Positions 43,085-51,178 of a stretch of DNA of 64,000 nt are shown one piece after another. This DNA is from Aliihoeflea sp023389195 (GTDB lineage Bacteria > Pseudomonadota > Alphaproteobacteria > Rhizobiales > Rhizobiaceae), in the NCBI GenBank assembly GCA_023389195.1, contig JAEWET010000049.1, positions 24,814 to 88,813 of the forward strand. The letters run 5' to 3'. Each line of letters starts with the position of its first letter. The first letter of the stretch is position 1. Below the pieces are notes generated by a model. That model was not told the origin of the DNA, searched no databases, and was given only the letters and a program-made list of their open reading frames with translations. The position numbers and the translations under genes are program-made.

Positions 43085-43594
43085 CTATTCGGCAGCCGCC
43101 AGATTGACGCCGCCGCGTTCGGCGAGGTCGGTCAGCTTCTTGTCGGTCGCCTTTTCCTCGTCGAGCGTCTGCTGGAGGATCGCGGCGCAATCGCTGCGCC
43201 CAAGCTTGTTCGCCCAGGCGACCAGCGTTCCGTAGCGCGTCATCTCATAATGCTCGACGGCCTGTGCGGCAGCGACGAGCGCGGCATCCAACACCTGCTT
43301 GTCCTCGACCTCGCCGGCGATCTCGTCGGCTTCCTTGAGGATGCCGTCGATCGCGGGGCAGTTGACGCCCTTCGCCTCGACGCCGTGAAGTTCGAACACG
43401 CGCTCAAGCCGTGAAACGTGACCTTCCGTCTCGCGCAGATGCGTTTCGAAGCCCCTGCGCAGTTCGGGGCTCGTCGCCTTCTCGATCATCTTGGGCAGAT
43501 TTTTCACGATCTGCTTTTCCGCATAGTAGATGTCGCGCAAGGTGTGGACGAAGAGATCGTCCATCGTCTTGATGTCTTTCGAAAAGAGACCCAT
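43085..43594 (-). CDS. Ferritin-like DUF892 protein (YciE/YciF type)
   Basis: The 169-residue four-helix-bundle protein begins MGLFSKDIKTMDDLFVHTLR, with the family's DIYYAEKQIVKNLPKM and a run of possible metal ligands (E..H in ETHLRETEGHVSRLE-type and AVEHYEMTRYGTL). The start is the ATG at 43594 behind GGAAGGA. YciF-type proteins accumulate under stress; their chemistry is unsettled. An exact EcfG promoter lies upstream, so it probably belongs to the general stress response. Confidence 0.9.
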   Translation of the reverse strand: MGLFSKDIKTMDDLFVHTLRDIYYAEKQIVKNLPKMIEKATSPELRRGFETHLRETEGHVSRLERVFELHGVEAKGVNCPAIDGILKEADEIAGEVEDKQVLDAALVAAAQAVEHYEMTRYGTLVAWANKLGRSDCAAILQQTLDEEKATDKKLTDLAERGGVNLAAAE

Positions 43595-43912
43595 TCGTCG
43601 GTCCTTCCTCGTCTGGATTGGTGGCGGGATTGCCCGTGCCTGATGCTGGTCCAACGTCGGTTTCAGGGTCATGTTCCGCTCCGATGCCGATCGTGATCGA
43701 ATGTTTCAGGCCTCTTGAAACCGTGGCATTTGCGCAACACTCGGCCGACAGCCGAATTGTGGCGCAAATGCGCCACCAAACCCGCGCATTTCCGCCATTC
43801 TTCAGGGCAGAAATGCCGCATGAATTAATTTTCGATTCATCGGAAATTCATCTGATTTCGCTATTTTGAAGCCATTCGGAAGGGACACCCGACTGGTCAG
43901 GGATTTTGGGTC
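43595..43912. other. 318-bp intergenic region between the DUF892 gene and a small ORF
   Basis: The left part holds the EcfG promoter of the DUF892 gene. In the middle, TGGCGCA-AA-TGCGCCA (43760-43775) is an inverted repeat with 7-bp arms, and GGCATTTGCGCAAC at about 43724 resembles half of it. The right part (about 43815-43870) is notably A/T-rich, which suggests a plus-strand promoter, but no clear -35/-10 pair could be set. No credible coding frame was seen. Confidence 0.6.
43653..43677 (-). promoter_or_regulatory. EcfG-type general stress promoter of the DUF892 gene
   Basis: On the minus strand GGAAC (43677-43673) is followed after exactly 16 nt by CGTT (43656-43653), the full consensus for EcfG, the general stress sigma factor of alphaproteobacteria. 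The gene starts about 59 bp downstream of the -10 element. Confidence 0.82.
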
Positions 43913-44053
43913 ATGCGTATCTGGGCTCGCCTCAACAATCTTCCCCGCGCGCTGCGCGAGTTTCTGCTGCCGACCTATCGGCCCGAGCGCCACTACATGC
44001 GTGGTCCCGGCCCGGCCTGCGCGCGCCGTGGCGGCAGCGCGGTGATGCGCTGA
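43913..44053 (+). CDS. Possible 46-residue arginine-rich small protein
   Basis: A short frame from the ATG at 43913 reads MRIWARLNNLPRALREFLLP, then TYRPERHYMRGPGPACARRG. Third positions are mostly G or C, and it follows an A/T-rich stretch, but the ribosome-binding site is weak and I do not recognise the protein. It ends 10 bp before the convergent LysE gene. Confidence 0.3.
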   Translation: MRIWARLNNLPRALREFLLPTYRPERHYMRGPGPACARRGGSAVMR

Positions 44054-44063
44054 TCGAGAATCG

Positions 44064-44678
44064 TCACGTGCGCGTGGCGATCGCAGCCGCCGCGCCGACC
44101 ATGATGACCGCAGCGGTGCGGTTCAGCCGCCTGAGTGCATGCGGCGTCGACAACAGGCCCCGCGCCCGCGCAGCTAGCGCCACATAGGGCAACAGCACCA
44201 CCATCAGGATCGCGAAGGTCAGGCCGGCGAGGACCAGGAAATCGCCGGCTGAGACCGTCCGCAGATCGAGGATGGTGGGCAGCAGCGCCAGATAGAAGAC
44301 CATCACCTTGGGATTGCCGAGCGTCACCACGAGTCCGCTCAGAAAGGAAGCCGCAAAGCCCTCCGCCCGCCTCGCCTCGACGCGCTCCGCCGAAAGACCT
44401 GCATTCCAGAGCTTGAAGGCGAGATAAAGCAGATAGGCGATGCCGGCATATTTGACGACGAGAAAGGCCGTGCCGAACGTCTGGGCGACGAAGGCGAGGC
44501 CCATGACGGCTGCCGCCAGATAGACGATGTCGCCAACCGCCAGCCCCATTGCCATCGGCACGGTGGAGCGGACGCCGGAGCCCAGCGCCCGCGCCACGAG
44601 CGCGATGATGCCGGGACCGGGAATGGCCGCCGCAATGGCGAGGGCGGCGCTGTAGGCGACGAAGCCTGCGAGTGTCAT
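44064..44678 (-). CDS. LysE-family amino-acid exporter
   Basis: This 204-residue membrane protein has about six hydrophobic segments. Family features include the early IPGPGIIALVARALGSGV (PGP motif near residues 20-24), followed by AMGLAVGDIVYLAAAVMGLA, and SGLVVTLGNPKVMVFYLALL. RhtB/LysE proteins export amino acids or derivatives; the substrate is not predictable. It stands alone between the small ORF and the DJ-1/PfpI gene. Confidence 0.88.
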   Translation of the reverse strand: MTLAGFVAYSAALAIAAAIPGPGIIALVARALGSGVRSTVPMAMGLAVGDIVYLAAAVMGLAFVAQTFGTAFLVVKYAGIAYLLYLAFKLWNAGLSAERVEARRAEGFAASFLSGLVVTLGNPKVMVFYLALLPTILDLRTVSAGDFLVLAGLTFAILMVVLLPYVALAARARGLLSTPHALRRLNRTAAVIMVGAAAAIATRT

Positions 44679-44807
44679 GAGCCGAAATCCGCTGGAAACG
44701 GCGCCTTATGACACAAGGCGCGGCCCACGAGAATAGCCCACAAAAAAGAAGCGGCGCGGCAGCCACGAAGGCGCCAGCGCCGCTTGCCCGGCCGCGAGAC
44801 TGATCCG

Positions 44808-45371
44808 CTACTCGGCAGCCGAACGCTGTGCCGAACCACCTTCCACCGCCTCGATGATGGCGGTGCAGAAGGCGTCCAGATCTCCGGGATTTCGTGCCGT
44901 GATCAAATTGCCGTCGCGAACCGTCGTGGAATCCTCCCACTTCGCGCCGGCATTGATCATGTCGGTCTTGATCGACTTGTAGGACGTCGCCTTGCGTCCC
45001 TTGACGAGCCCGGCCTCGATCAGGAGCCAGGGCGCGTGGCAGATGGCCGCGAGCGGCTTGCCGGTCTTGTCGAACGCCTTGACGAACGAGACCGCCTTTT
45101 CCTCGACCCGCAGCAGGTCGGGGTTGATCTGGCCGCCCGGCAGGACGAGCGCGTCATAGTCCGACGCGGAGGCGTCGGCGAGGATTTTGTCGACCGGGAC
45201 GGCCTTGCCCCAGTCATCCTTGTCCCAGCCGGTGATCTCGCCCGCTTCGAGCGAGACGATTTCGACTTTCGCGCCAGCCTGCTTCAGCTTCTGCAGCGGA
45301 ACCTCGAGTTCCGACTGCTCGAACCCGTCGGTGGCGAGGATCACGATCTTCGATTGACCGATAGCCGGCAT
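44808..45371 (-). CDS. DJ-1/PfpI-family protein
   Basis: The 187-residue protein has the nucleophile elbow AAICHAPW with C111 and H112, and the conserved glutamate E18 in ATDGFEQSEL, as in the PfpI/YhbO branch. LVLPGGQINPDLLR precedes the elbow. Members have been described as protein/nucleotide deglycases or glyoxalase-like stress proteins, a point still debated; peptidase activity is doubtful. The ATG at 45371 follows GGAGA. Confidence 0.9.
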   Translation of the reverse strand: MPAIGQSKIVILATDGFEQSELEVPLQKLKQAGAKVEIVSLEAGEITGWDKDDWGKAVPVDKILADASASDYDALVLPGGQINPDLLRVEEKAVSFVKAFDKTGKPLAAICHAPWLLIEAGLVKGRKATSYKSIKTDMINAGAKWEDSTTVRDGNLITARNPGDLDAFCTAIIEAVEGGSAQRSAAE

Positions 45372-45477
45372 GGTGCGTCTCCTTCACGTGAATGCGCGTC
45401 CCGAACGGGCGCTGCATCCAAACGTGGAGCGTCAGCTTTTGTTCACCATGATCGTGCCGGGGCCGACACGAATTGTT

Positions 45478-45942
45478 TCAGGTCCCGGTCGAGCCGAAGC
45501 CACCCGTCGCGCGCGCCGTTTCGCCGAGATGCGAGCGCTCTTCCAGGCGCGGGCGCACGACCGGCGCAACGACGAGCTGCGCGATGCGCATTGCGCGCGT
45601 CACCGCAAACTCCTCGTCGCCCAGATTGACCAGCAAAACCTTCACCTCGCCGCGATAGTCGCTGTCGATGGTGCCGGGCGTGTTGAGGCAGGTGATCCCG
45701 TGCTTCAGAGCCAGGCCGGAGCGCGGGCGCACCTGCACCTCGTAGCCGGCGGGAATCTCCATGATGAAGCCGGTCGGCACCAGAACGCGCCGCCCGGGCA
45801 GAACGAGCATTTCACGATCGGCGGGAACGGCGGCGCGGACATCCATGCCCGCCGCCTCCTCGCTCGCATAGGAGGGAAGGTCGAGCCCTTCGCCGTGGGA
45901 AAGACGCTGGAAACCGATGGTGGGGGAGATGGCGCTGGTCAT
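45478..45942 (-). CDS. dut: dUTP diphosphatase
   Basis: Dut hydrolyses dUTP to dUMP, keeping uracil out of DNA and feeding thymidylate synthesis. With the ATG at 45942 it has 154 residues (E. coli 151). The five motifs are recognisable: EAAGMDVRAAV, RPRSGLALKHGI, NTPGTIDSDYRGEV, RAMRIAQLVVAPV and the P-loop-like TARATGGFGSTG. The longer upstream reading overlaps the neighbouring gene and is not real. Confidence 0.95.
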   Translation of the reverse strand: MTSAISPTIGFQRLSHGEGLDLPSYASEEAAGMDVRAAVPADREMLVLPGRRVLVPTGFIMEIPAGYEVQVRPRSGLALKHGITCLNTPGTIDSDYRGEVKVLLVNLGDEEFAVTRAMRIAQLVVAPVVRPRLEERSHLGETARATGGFGSTGT

Positions 45943-45974
45943 GGCGGCCTCTATTCCCCGTCGCACGCGGCGCG

Positions 45975-46427
45975 TCAATCGTCGTCGATCGATTCCCTGC
46001 CCGATATCTCGTCGATGGAAATGCGGAAGAAGACCTGTTCGGACTTGAAGGCAAGCGCCGGCGCTACGGGCTTGTACGCACCCGGCTCCCACCAGGCGGC
46101 GTGACGGCTGAGCAACTGCCACGCCTGATCGCGCAGGCGCTTGAAGCCGATCCGGTCGGGCAGTTCCTCGAACCGGCCGCGCACCATGACCGTGCGCCAG
46201 TGCTGCGGCGTCTCGATCTCCTCGACGAGGATGGCGACCCCGGCATCGGCCCGCATCGCCTCGATCTTCCGGCCCGGCATCGAGAAGGCATAGAGATGAT
46301 CATCGGACCGCGCATAGTGGATCGGGACGATATAGGGCACCCCGGCGCTGACGCAGGCGAGCCGGCCAAGCCGGTTCTTCCCGACGATGTCGAGACATTC
46401 TTCCCGGTCGAGCTGACGAACGATCAT
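45975..46427 (-). CDS. Pyridoxamine 5'-phosphate oxidase-fold flavin-binding protein
   Basis: The 150-residue protein belongs to the split-barrel, FMN-binding family that includes NimA-like proteins: the opening LDREECLDIVGKNRLGRLAC, then VPYIVPIHYARSDDHLYAFS and the PGRKIEAMRADAGVAILVEE strand pair are typical. It probably binds FMN or heme; the reaction is unknown. It lies 32 bp upstream of dut on the same strand. Confidence 0.82.
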   Translation of the reverse strand: MIVRQLDREECLDIVGKNRLGRLACVSAGVPYIVPIHYARSDDHLYAFSMPGRKIEAMRADAGVAILVEEIETPQHWRTVMVRGRFEELPDRIGFKRLRDQAWQLLSRHAAWWEPGAYKPVAPALAFKSEQVFFRISIDEISGRESIDDD

Positions 46428-46482
46428 CGCAAATCCCTCCGGCCAGCGATGATGCGCCCGAACGAGAGACCTGTCACCAGCC

Positions 46483-46953
46483 CTATCGGACGATCGGCGG
46501 CAGCATCATCGTCTCCTTGATCTCCTCCATGACGAAGGAGGCCGACACGTCCGACAGCGGCACCTTGGCGATCAGGCGCTGATAGAGACGATCATAGGCC
46601 TTCACGTCCGGCACGCGGGCGCGCAGCACATAGTCGAGATCGCCGGACATGCGGTAGACGCCCTGGATTTCGGGGATCGCCTGCACCGCGCTGCGAAACC
46701 GGTCGAGCCAGCCGGGTTCATGATGGGTGGTCCGCACGAGGATGAAGACGGAGAGGCCGTAGCCAAGCCGCTCGGCATCGACCAGCGCGACGCGGCCGGT
46801 GATGATGCCCTCCTCCTCCATCAGCTTCACCCGCCGCCAGCAGGCGTTGCGCGACAGATGGACCTCTTCCGACAACTGGTCGATCGACAGAGACGCGTCG
46901 CTCTGAAGGGCGGCGACGATACGCCGGTCTATTTCATCGATTTGATAAGCCAT
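46483..46953 (-). CDS. Lrp/AsnC-family transcriptional regulator
   Basis: The 156-residue regulator has an N-terminal helix-turn-helix (DEIDRRIVAALQSDASLSID, then VHLSRNACWRRVKLMEEEGI) and a C-terminal RAM ligand domain (GVYRMSGDLDYVLRARVPDV). The start is the ATG at 46953; an earlier ATG adds 17 residues that would cover the palindrome. It is divergent from the DUF6356 gene across about 100 bp carrying its likely operator. Confidence 0.9.
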   Translation of the reverse strand: MAYQIDEIDRRIVAALQSDASLSIDQLSEEVHLSRNACWRRVKLMEEEGIITGRVALVDAERLGYGLSVFILVRTTHHEPGWLDRFRSAVQAIPEIQGVYRMSGDLDYVLRARVPDVKAYDRLYQRLIAKVPLSDVSASFVMEEIKETMMLPPIVR

Positions 46954-46972
46954 ATTGGGATGATGTCCCAAT
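46954..46972. promoter_or_regulatory. Inverted repeat at the Lrp-family regulator start, likely operator
   Basis: ATTGGGA-TGATG-TCCCAAT has perfect 7-bp arms and abuts the regulator's start codon. TTTGGGACA about 25 bp further on (46994-47003) repeats one arm. Tandem related sites in a divergent gap are usual for Lrp/AsnC autoregulation. Confidence 0.6.
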
Positions 46973-47055
46973 ATTCGGCTCTTCACAAGGAATCTTTGGG
47001 ACATTCGAGGCCGCTTGCCGTGCGATCCTGTGATTCACAAATCGGGGAATCAGAC

Positions 47056-47277
47056 ATGACCACGCGCATCGCACGCATCTTCACCGACCATCCGGCCAAT
47101 GTCGGCGAGACCTATTTCGGCCACATGGCCTTTGCCGCCTGGTTCGCCTCGCGGCTCGGCATGGCCGCCGGCGCGGCGCTGATCCACTCGATCCTGCCCT
47201 TCGCCTTCGAGACGACCGCGAGCCGCATCGTGCGCGAGCTTTACGAGCGCACCTCGAAGCGCGCCGGCACGCACTGA
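47056..47277 (+). CDS. Small DUF6356-family protein
   Basis: The 73-residue protein reads MTTRIARIFTDHPANVGETY, then FGHMAFAAWFASRLGMAAGA and a hydrophobic stretch ALIHSILPFAFETTASRIV. The pattern HPANVGETYFGHM with a single membrane span matches DUF6356, of unknown function. It lies opposite the Lrp-type regulator, which may control it. Confidence 0.78.
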   Translation: MTTRIARIFTDHPANVGETYFGHMAFAAWFASRLGMAAGAALIHSILPFAFETTASRIVRELYERTSKRAGTH

Positions 47278-47361
47278 CGCCAGATCAGGGTTTGACTCCC
47301 GCGCGCCAGGCGTTATGCGTCCTCGCATCAGCCGCTTGAACGCTATCCGGAGAGACAGACC

Positions 47362-47991
47362 ATGCAGGGCGTGACCGTCGTCGACCACCCGCTTGTCCAG
47401 CACAAGCTCACCATCATGCGCGACAAGGCGACGTCGACCGCCAGCTTCCGGCGGCTCCTGCGCGAGATTTCGCTGCTTCTCTGCTACGAGGTGACGCGCG
47501 AGCTCGAATTGACGACGCGCGAGATCGAGACGCCGATGCAGCCGATGACCGCGCCGACGCTGGAAGGCAAGAAACTCGTCTTCGCCTCGGTCCTGCGCGC
47601 CGGCAACGGCCTCCTCGACGGCATGCTCGACCTCGTGCCCGCCGCCCGCGTCGCCCATGTCGGGCTCTACCGCGACCACGAGACACTTCAGGCAGTCGAG
47701 TATTTCTTCAAGGCGCCGAGCGATCTGGCCGACCGGCTCGTCATCGTCGTCGATCCGATGCTCGCCACCGCCAATTCCGCGATCATGGCCGTCGACAAGC
47801 TCAAGGAACGCGGCGCGACCAATCTGCGCTTCCTGTGCCTCCTCGCCGCGCCCGAAGGGATCGACCGCTTCACCAAGGCCCATCCCGACGTGCCGGTCGT
47901 CACCGCATCGATCGACGAGAAGCTGAACGAGAAGGGCTATATCGTGCCCGGTCTCGGCGATGCGGGCGACCGCATGTACGGCACGAAGTAG
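47362..47991 (+). CDS. upp: Uracil phosphoribosyltransferase
   Basis: Upp makes UMP from uracil and PRPP. The 209-residue protein (E. coli 208) begins MQGVTVVDHPLVQHKLTIMR. Diagnostic elements are LREISLLLCYEVTRELEL, the PRPP loop VDPMLATANSA, and the uracil-binding C-terminus IVPGLGDAGDRMYGTK. It complements the cytidine deaminase and thymidine phosphorylase encoded nearby, which release uracil and thymine. Confidence 0.96.
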   Translation: MQGVTVVDHPLVQHKLTIMRDKATSTASFRRLLREISLLLCYEVTRELELTTREIETPMQPMTAPTLEGKKLVFASVLRAGNGLLDGMLDLVPAARVAHVGLYRDHETLQAVEYFFKAPSDLADRLVIVVDPMLATANSAIMAVDKLKERGATNLRFLCLLAAPEGIDRFTKAHPDVPVVTASIDEKLNEKGYIVPGLGDAGDRMYGTK

Positions 47992-48003
47992 GCTCTTAAC
48001 CGC

Positions 48004-48042
48004 CGCTTAACGCTTCGGCTATTTCGCGCGCGGCGTTAAGCG
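48004..48042. repeat. Inverted repeat downstream of upp
   Basis: CGCTTAACGC and GCGTTAAGCG are perfect 10-bp arms 19 bases apart, starting 12 bp after the upp stop codon. It could end or stabilise the upp transcript, but there is no T-run. Confidence 0.6.
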
Positions 48043-48094
48043 CGCGGGAGGTTCCTGAGCGGTAGTCTTGGCCAGTTCCGTGCCGGAGTGGCCC

Positions 48095-48646
48095 ATGCTT
48101 CGCAATCTCATGCTCGTCGGAGCGGCCGTCGTCGCGGCCGCGATCGCCGTCCCTGCCATCCACGACGCCAATCCGGACCTGTTGCCGGGACTGGCGCAAG
48201 CCGCGCTCGGGCGCGGCGAAGGGGACACACCGCCGACGATCTCCATGCTGGCGCAATCGCCAGCGACAGCGACCGGCCGTCGCGTACGCCTCGAACCCGA
48301 CGGCCGCGGTCACTTCATCGGCGACTTCCGCCTGAACGGCCGCACCGTCGAAGCGATGATCGATACCGGCGCCAGCGTCGTCGCAATCAACACGACAACT
48401 GCGCGGCGGATCGGCGTCACGGTCTCGACCGCCGACTTCAAACACCCGGTCAACACCGCCAACGGCACCATCCATGCAGCGTCCGCCACGCTGTCACGAC
48501 TGGAAATCGGCGGCATCGTGGTGCGCGACATCCAGGCCATGGTGCTTGACGACGAGGCATTGTCGGGGACGCTGATCGGGATGAGTTTTCTCAACGGGCT
48601 GCGCAGGTTTGGGGTAGAGAACGGGCGGTTGCTGCTGGAGCAGTGA
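48095..48646 (+). CDS. TIGR02281-family retropepsin-like aspartic protease
   Basis: The 183-residue protein has an N-terminal membrane segment (MLRNLMLVGAAVVAAAIAVP) and a single retropepsin-like domain whose catalytic motif is AMIDTGASVVAIN with D90. Family features downstream are NTANGTIHAASATL and LIGMSFLNGLRRF. Such clan AA proteases act as dimers; substrates in alphaproteobacteria are unknown. The ATG at 48095 is preceded by GGAG. A family A repeat follows its stop. Confidence 0.85.
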   Translation: MLRNLMLVGAAVVAAAIAVPAIHDANPDLLPGLAQAALGRGEGDTPPTISMLAQSPATATGRRVRLEPDGRGHFIGDFRLNGRTVEAMIDTGASVVAINTTTARRIGVTVSTADFKHPVNTANGTIHAASATLSRLEIGGIVVRDIQAMVLDDEALSGTLIGMSFLNGLRRFGVENGRLLLEQ

Positions 48647-48694
48647 GTGTTCGGCTGTGGGGTCTATTGTGAAGGTCACGACCATGGTCGTGAG

Positions 48695-48837
48695 ACCCCC
48701 ACCCTTTATCCCTCCCCACAAGGGGGAGGGAGGCCATCCACGTCGCGATTGTTCGTCAACGCTGCGCCTGGATTGAAGAAGGGGCGCGACGCTCACGTCT
48801 TTCTCCCCCTTGTGGGGAGGGATAAAGGGTGGGGGTA
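48695..48837. repeat. Family A palindromic repeat pair
   Basis: The arms at about 48695-48730 and 48802-48837 repeat the 593-710 element: CCCCCACCCTTTATCCCTCC and the hairpin CTCCCC-ACAA-GGGGGAG. The spacer between them is about 70 bases and unrelated. It lies between the convergent protease and deoA genes. Confidence 0.85.
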
Positions 48838-48859
48838 GCCTAGCACTGACGGGTCTATA

Positions 48860-50179
48860 TCAGGGTCTCGTCGCGATGCGTTGCAGGACCGTATCCCGCA
48901 TGGTGGAGCGTTCAGCCGTCATCCGGATCGACCGGCGCAGTGTCTCCGCCGCCTGTTCCGCCTCGAATTCGCTGCGGGCGTGGACGAGGCCGAGCATCGC
49001 GCCCTTTTCCACTCGCTCGCCCGGCATGACGATCCGCGTAATGCCGACGGTGGGGTCGACCTTGTCTTCCGCGCGGCGGCGCCCGCCGCCCAGTTCCACG
49101 ACGGCAAGGCCGATGTCGCGGGTCGCGATGTCCGCGATGAAGCCCGCCTCCCCGGCCAGGACCGGGCGTTCGACGGCAGCTTTCGGCAAATAGCCGTCCA
49201 TCTTCTCGACGAAATCGGCCGGCCCGCCGAGCTCCGCAACCATCCGGCCAAAGCGTTCCGCCGCCCCACCTGAGGCCAACGCATCCTGCGCGCGCGCGGT
49301 TGCTTCCTGCGGCGTTGCGGCGATGCCGGACGACATCAGCATTTCGGCGGCAAGCGCCAGTGTCACGTCCTCGAGGCGCTTGTCGCGATGCGCGCCGGTG
49401 AGGAATTCGACGGCGTTGCGCACCTCAACCGCATTGCCGGCCGCCGAGGCCAGCGGGGCGTTCATGTCGGTGATGAGCGCCGTCGTCGGCAGACCGGCGC
49501 CGTTCGCCACCTCGACGAGGCTGGTCGCGAGTTCCGACGCCCTGTCCAGCGAGGCCATGAAGGCGCCGTTGCCGCATTTGACGTCGAGCACCAGCGATTG
49601 CAGCCCGGCCGCGAGCTTTTTCGACAGGATCGAGGCGGTGATGAGCGGGACGGATTCGACCGTCGCGGTGATGTCGCGGATCGCGTAGAAGCGCTTGTCG
49701 GCGGGCGCAAGGTCCGCCGTCTGGCCGATGATCGCGCAGCCAGCCGCCTTGACCGTCCGGCGAAACAGCGCCTCGTCGGGCTGCGAACGGTAACCGGGGA
49801 TCGCATCCATCTTGTCGAGCGTGCCGCCGGTGTGGCCGAGCCCGCGTCCGGAAATCATCGGGACATAGGCGCCGCACGCCGCCACGATCGGCGCCAGCAT
49901 GAGCGAGACATTGTCGCCGACGCCACCGGTCGAATGCTTGTCGGTGACCGGGCCGGGCAGGTCCGACCAGTCGAGCACATGGCCGGAATCGCGCATGGCT
50001 AGCGTCAGGGCAACCGCTTCGTCGCGTGACATGCCTTTGAGATAGGTCGCCATGGCGAATGCGGCGACCTGGCCTTCGGTGAAGGTGTCTTTGGAGAGAC
50101 CGTCGACGAAGGCGACGATCTCGACGGGCGTCAGGGCGATGCCGTCGCGCTTTTTGCGGATGATTTCCTGGGGGAGCAT
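48860..50179 (-). CDS. deoA: Thymidine phosphorylase
   Basis: DeoA phosphorolyses thymidine or deoxyuridine to the base and deoxyribose-1-phosphate. The 439-residue protein (E. coli 440) begins MLPQEIIRKKRDGIALTPVE. The phosphate-site motif VTDKHSTGGVGDNVSL lies near residues 82-97, and LDVKCGNGAFM is also diagnostic. It is the last gene of the nucleoside operon, separated from the purine nucleoside phosphorylase gene by a family B repeat. Confidence 0.96.
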   Translation of the reverse strand: MLPQEIIRKKRDGIALTPVEIVAFVDGLSKDTFTEGQVAAFAMATYLKGMSRDEAVALTLAMRDSGHVLDWSDLPGPVTDKHSTGGVGDNVSLMLAPIVAACGAYVPMISGRGLGHTGGTLDKMDAIPGYRSQPDEALFRRTVKAAGCAIIGQTADLAPADKRFYAIRDITATVESVPLITASILSKKLAAGLQSLVLDVKCGNGAFMASLDRASELATSLVEVANGAGLPTTALITDMNAPLASAAGNAVEVRNAVEFLTGAHRDKRLEDVTLALAAEMLMSSGIAATPQEATARAQDALASGGAAERFGRMVAELGGPADFVEKMDGYLPKAAVERPVLAGEAGFIADIATRDIGLAVVELGGGRRRAEDKVDPTVGITRIVMPGERVEKGAMLGLVHARSEFEAEQAAETLRRSIRMTAERSTMRDTVLQRIATRP

Positions 50180-50207
50180 GGCTAGTTCGGCAAGGTGACC
50201 GCCATGT

Positions 50208-50357
50208 CACCCCCCTCTGCCCTGCCGGGCATCTCCCCCTCAAGGGGGGAGATCAAGCACGTCGCCCTCCCGCCTACTCCCGCAAGTTGGGCGCGGCAAT
50301 GACGAGACTGATCTCCCCCCTTGAGGGGGAGATGCCCGGCAGGGCAGAGGGGGGTGT
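50208..50357. repeat. Family B palindromic repeat pair inside the nucleoside operon
   Basis: The arms at about 50208-50254 and 50309-50357 carry GCCC-TGCC-GGGC as their first hairpin in both arms, then ATCTCCCCCTCAAGGGGGGAGAT (written here as the paired halves ATCTCCCC and GGGGAGAT). It fills the gap between the purine phosphorylase stop and the deoA start. Confidence 0.88.
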
Positions 50358-50371
50358 CTCGCACTGCCACC

Positions 50372-51178
50372 TCAGCCATCCAACGCCTCATCCGCAAACA
50401 TCGCCTTGAAGATCGCCGCCAGCCGCCTGCCGCCCAACGGCGCCATGTCCTTGGTCTCCTGATGCGACAATTCCCCGCCCGTCATGCCGGCGGCGAGGTT
50501 CGTCACCACCGAGCACGCCGCGACGCGAAGCCCCAAGAAGCGCGCGAGGATGACTTCCGGCACGGTCGACATTCCGACCGCGTCGGCGCCGAAGACGCGC
50601 GCCATGCGGATTTCGGCCGGTGTCTCGAAGGACGGCCCGGAGAACCACATATAGACGCCCTTGTGGAGCTCCGTTCCGGTCGCCTGCGCCGCGCGCTCGA
50701 TGGCGGCGCGCAGGATCGGATCGTACGCTTCCGTCAGGCCGACGAAGCGCCGGTCCGTCTGTTCGCCGAAGAGCGGATTGGTGCCGGAAAAATTGATGTG
50801 GTCGGTGATCATCATCACCGAGCCGGGCGGCATTTCCTCGCGCAGCGAACCTGCCGCGTTGGTCAGCAGCAGCCGGTCGATGCCGATGGCGGCCAGCGTT
50901 TCGAGGACGGGGCGCATGGCGGCGGCGTTGCCGTGCTCGTAATAGTGCGCGCGGCCGGCGAGCATCAGCACCGGGCGCCCGGAAAGGTCGCCGGCGACGA
51001 TCTGGCCGGCATGGCCGGTGACGCCGCTCTGCGGAAAGCCGGGCAATTCGCCATAGGGGATGCGCACGGCATTCTCGACCTCGTCGACGAGGCCACCCAG
51101 ACCGGAGCCGAGGACAAGCGCGATCTGCGGCGCGCGGCCGGCGAGGCGTTCTTTCAGGCGGGCAGCTGCTTCGGTCAT
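50372..51178 (-). CDS. Purine-nucleoside phosphorylase (trimeric class)
   Basis: The 268-residue enzyme phosphorolyses inosine, guanosine and deoxy forms. The ATG at 51178 overlaps the cdd stop as ATGA. Motifs are VLGSGLGGL (phosphate loop), MLAGRAHYYEHG, LLTNAAGSL and the family signature SGPSFETPAEIR, here preceded by VYMWF. VVTNLAAGMTGGELSHQET near the C-terminus has the base-specificity asparagine of the PunA class. It acts with deoA and cdd to break down nucleosides imported by the ABC transporter. Confidence 0.94.
   Translation of the reverse strand: MTEAAARLKERLAGRAPQIALVLGSGLGGLVDEVENAVRIPYGELPGFPQSGVTGHAGQIVAGDLSGRPVLMLAGRAHYYEHGNAAAMRPVLETLAAIGIDRLLLTNAAGSLREEMPPGSVMMITDHINFSGTNPLFGEQTDRRFVGLTEAYDPILRAAIERAAQATGTELHKGVYMWFSGPSFETPAEIRMARVFGADAVGMSTVPEVILARFLGLRVAACSVVTNLAAGMTGGELSHQETKDMAPLGGRRLAAIFKAMFADEALDG

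Noticed and set aside
44808..45371. Intracellular peptidase PfpI
   Set aside because: The fold and the cysteine are present, but family members of this length are mostly stress or deglycase-like proteins; peptidase activity is not supported.
48695..48837. Simple transcription terminator
   Set aside because: The stem is long but separated by about 70 unrelated bases and lacks a T-run; a second near-identical copy elsewhere shows it is a repeat.
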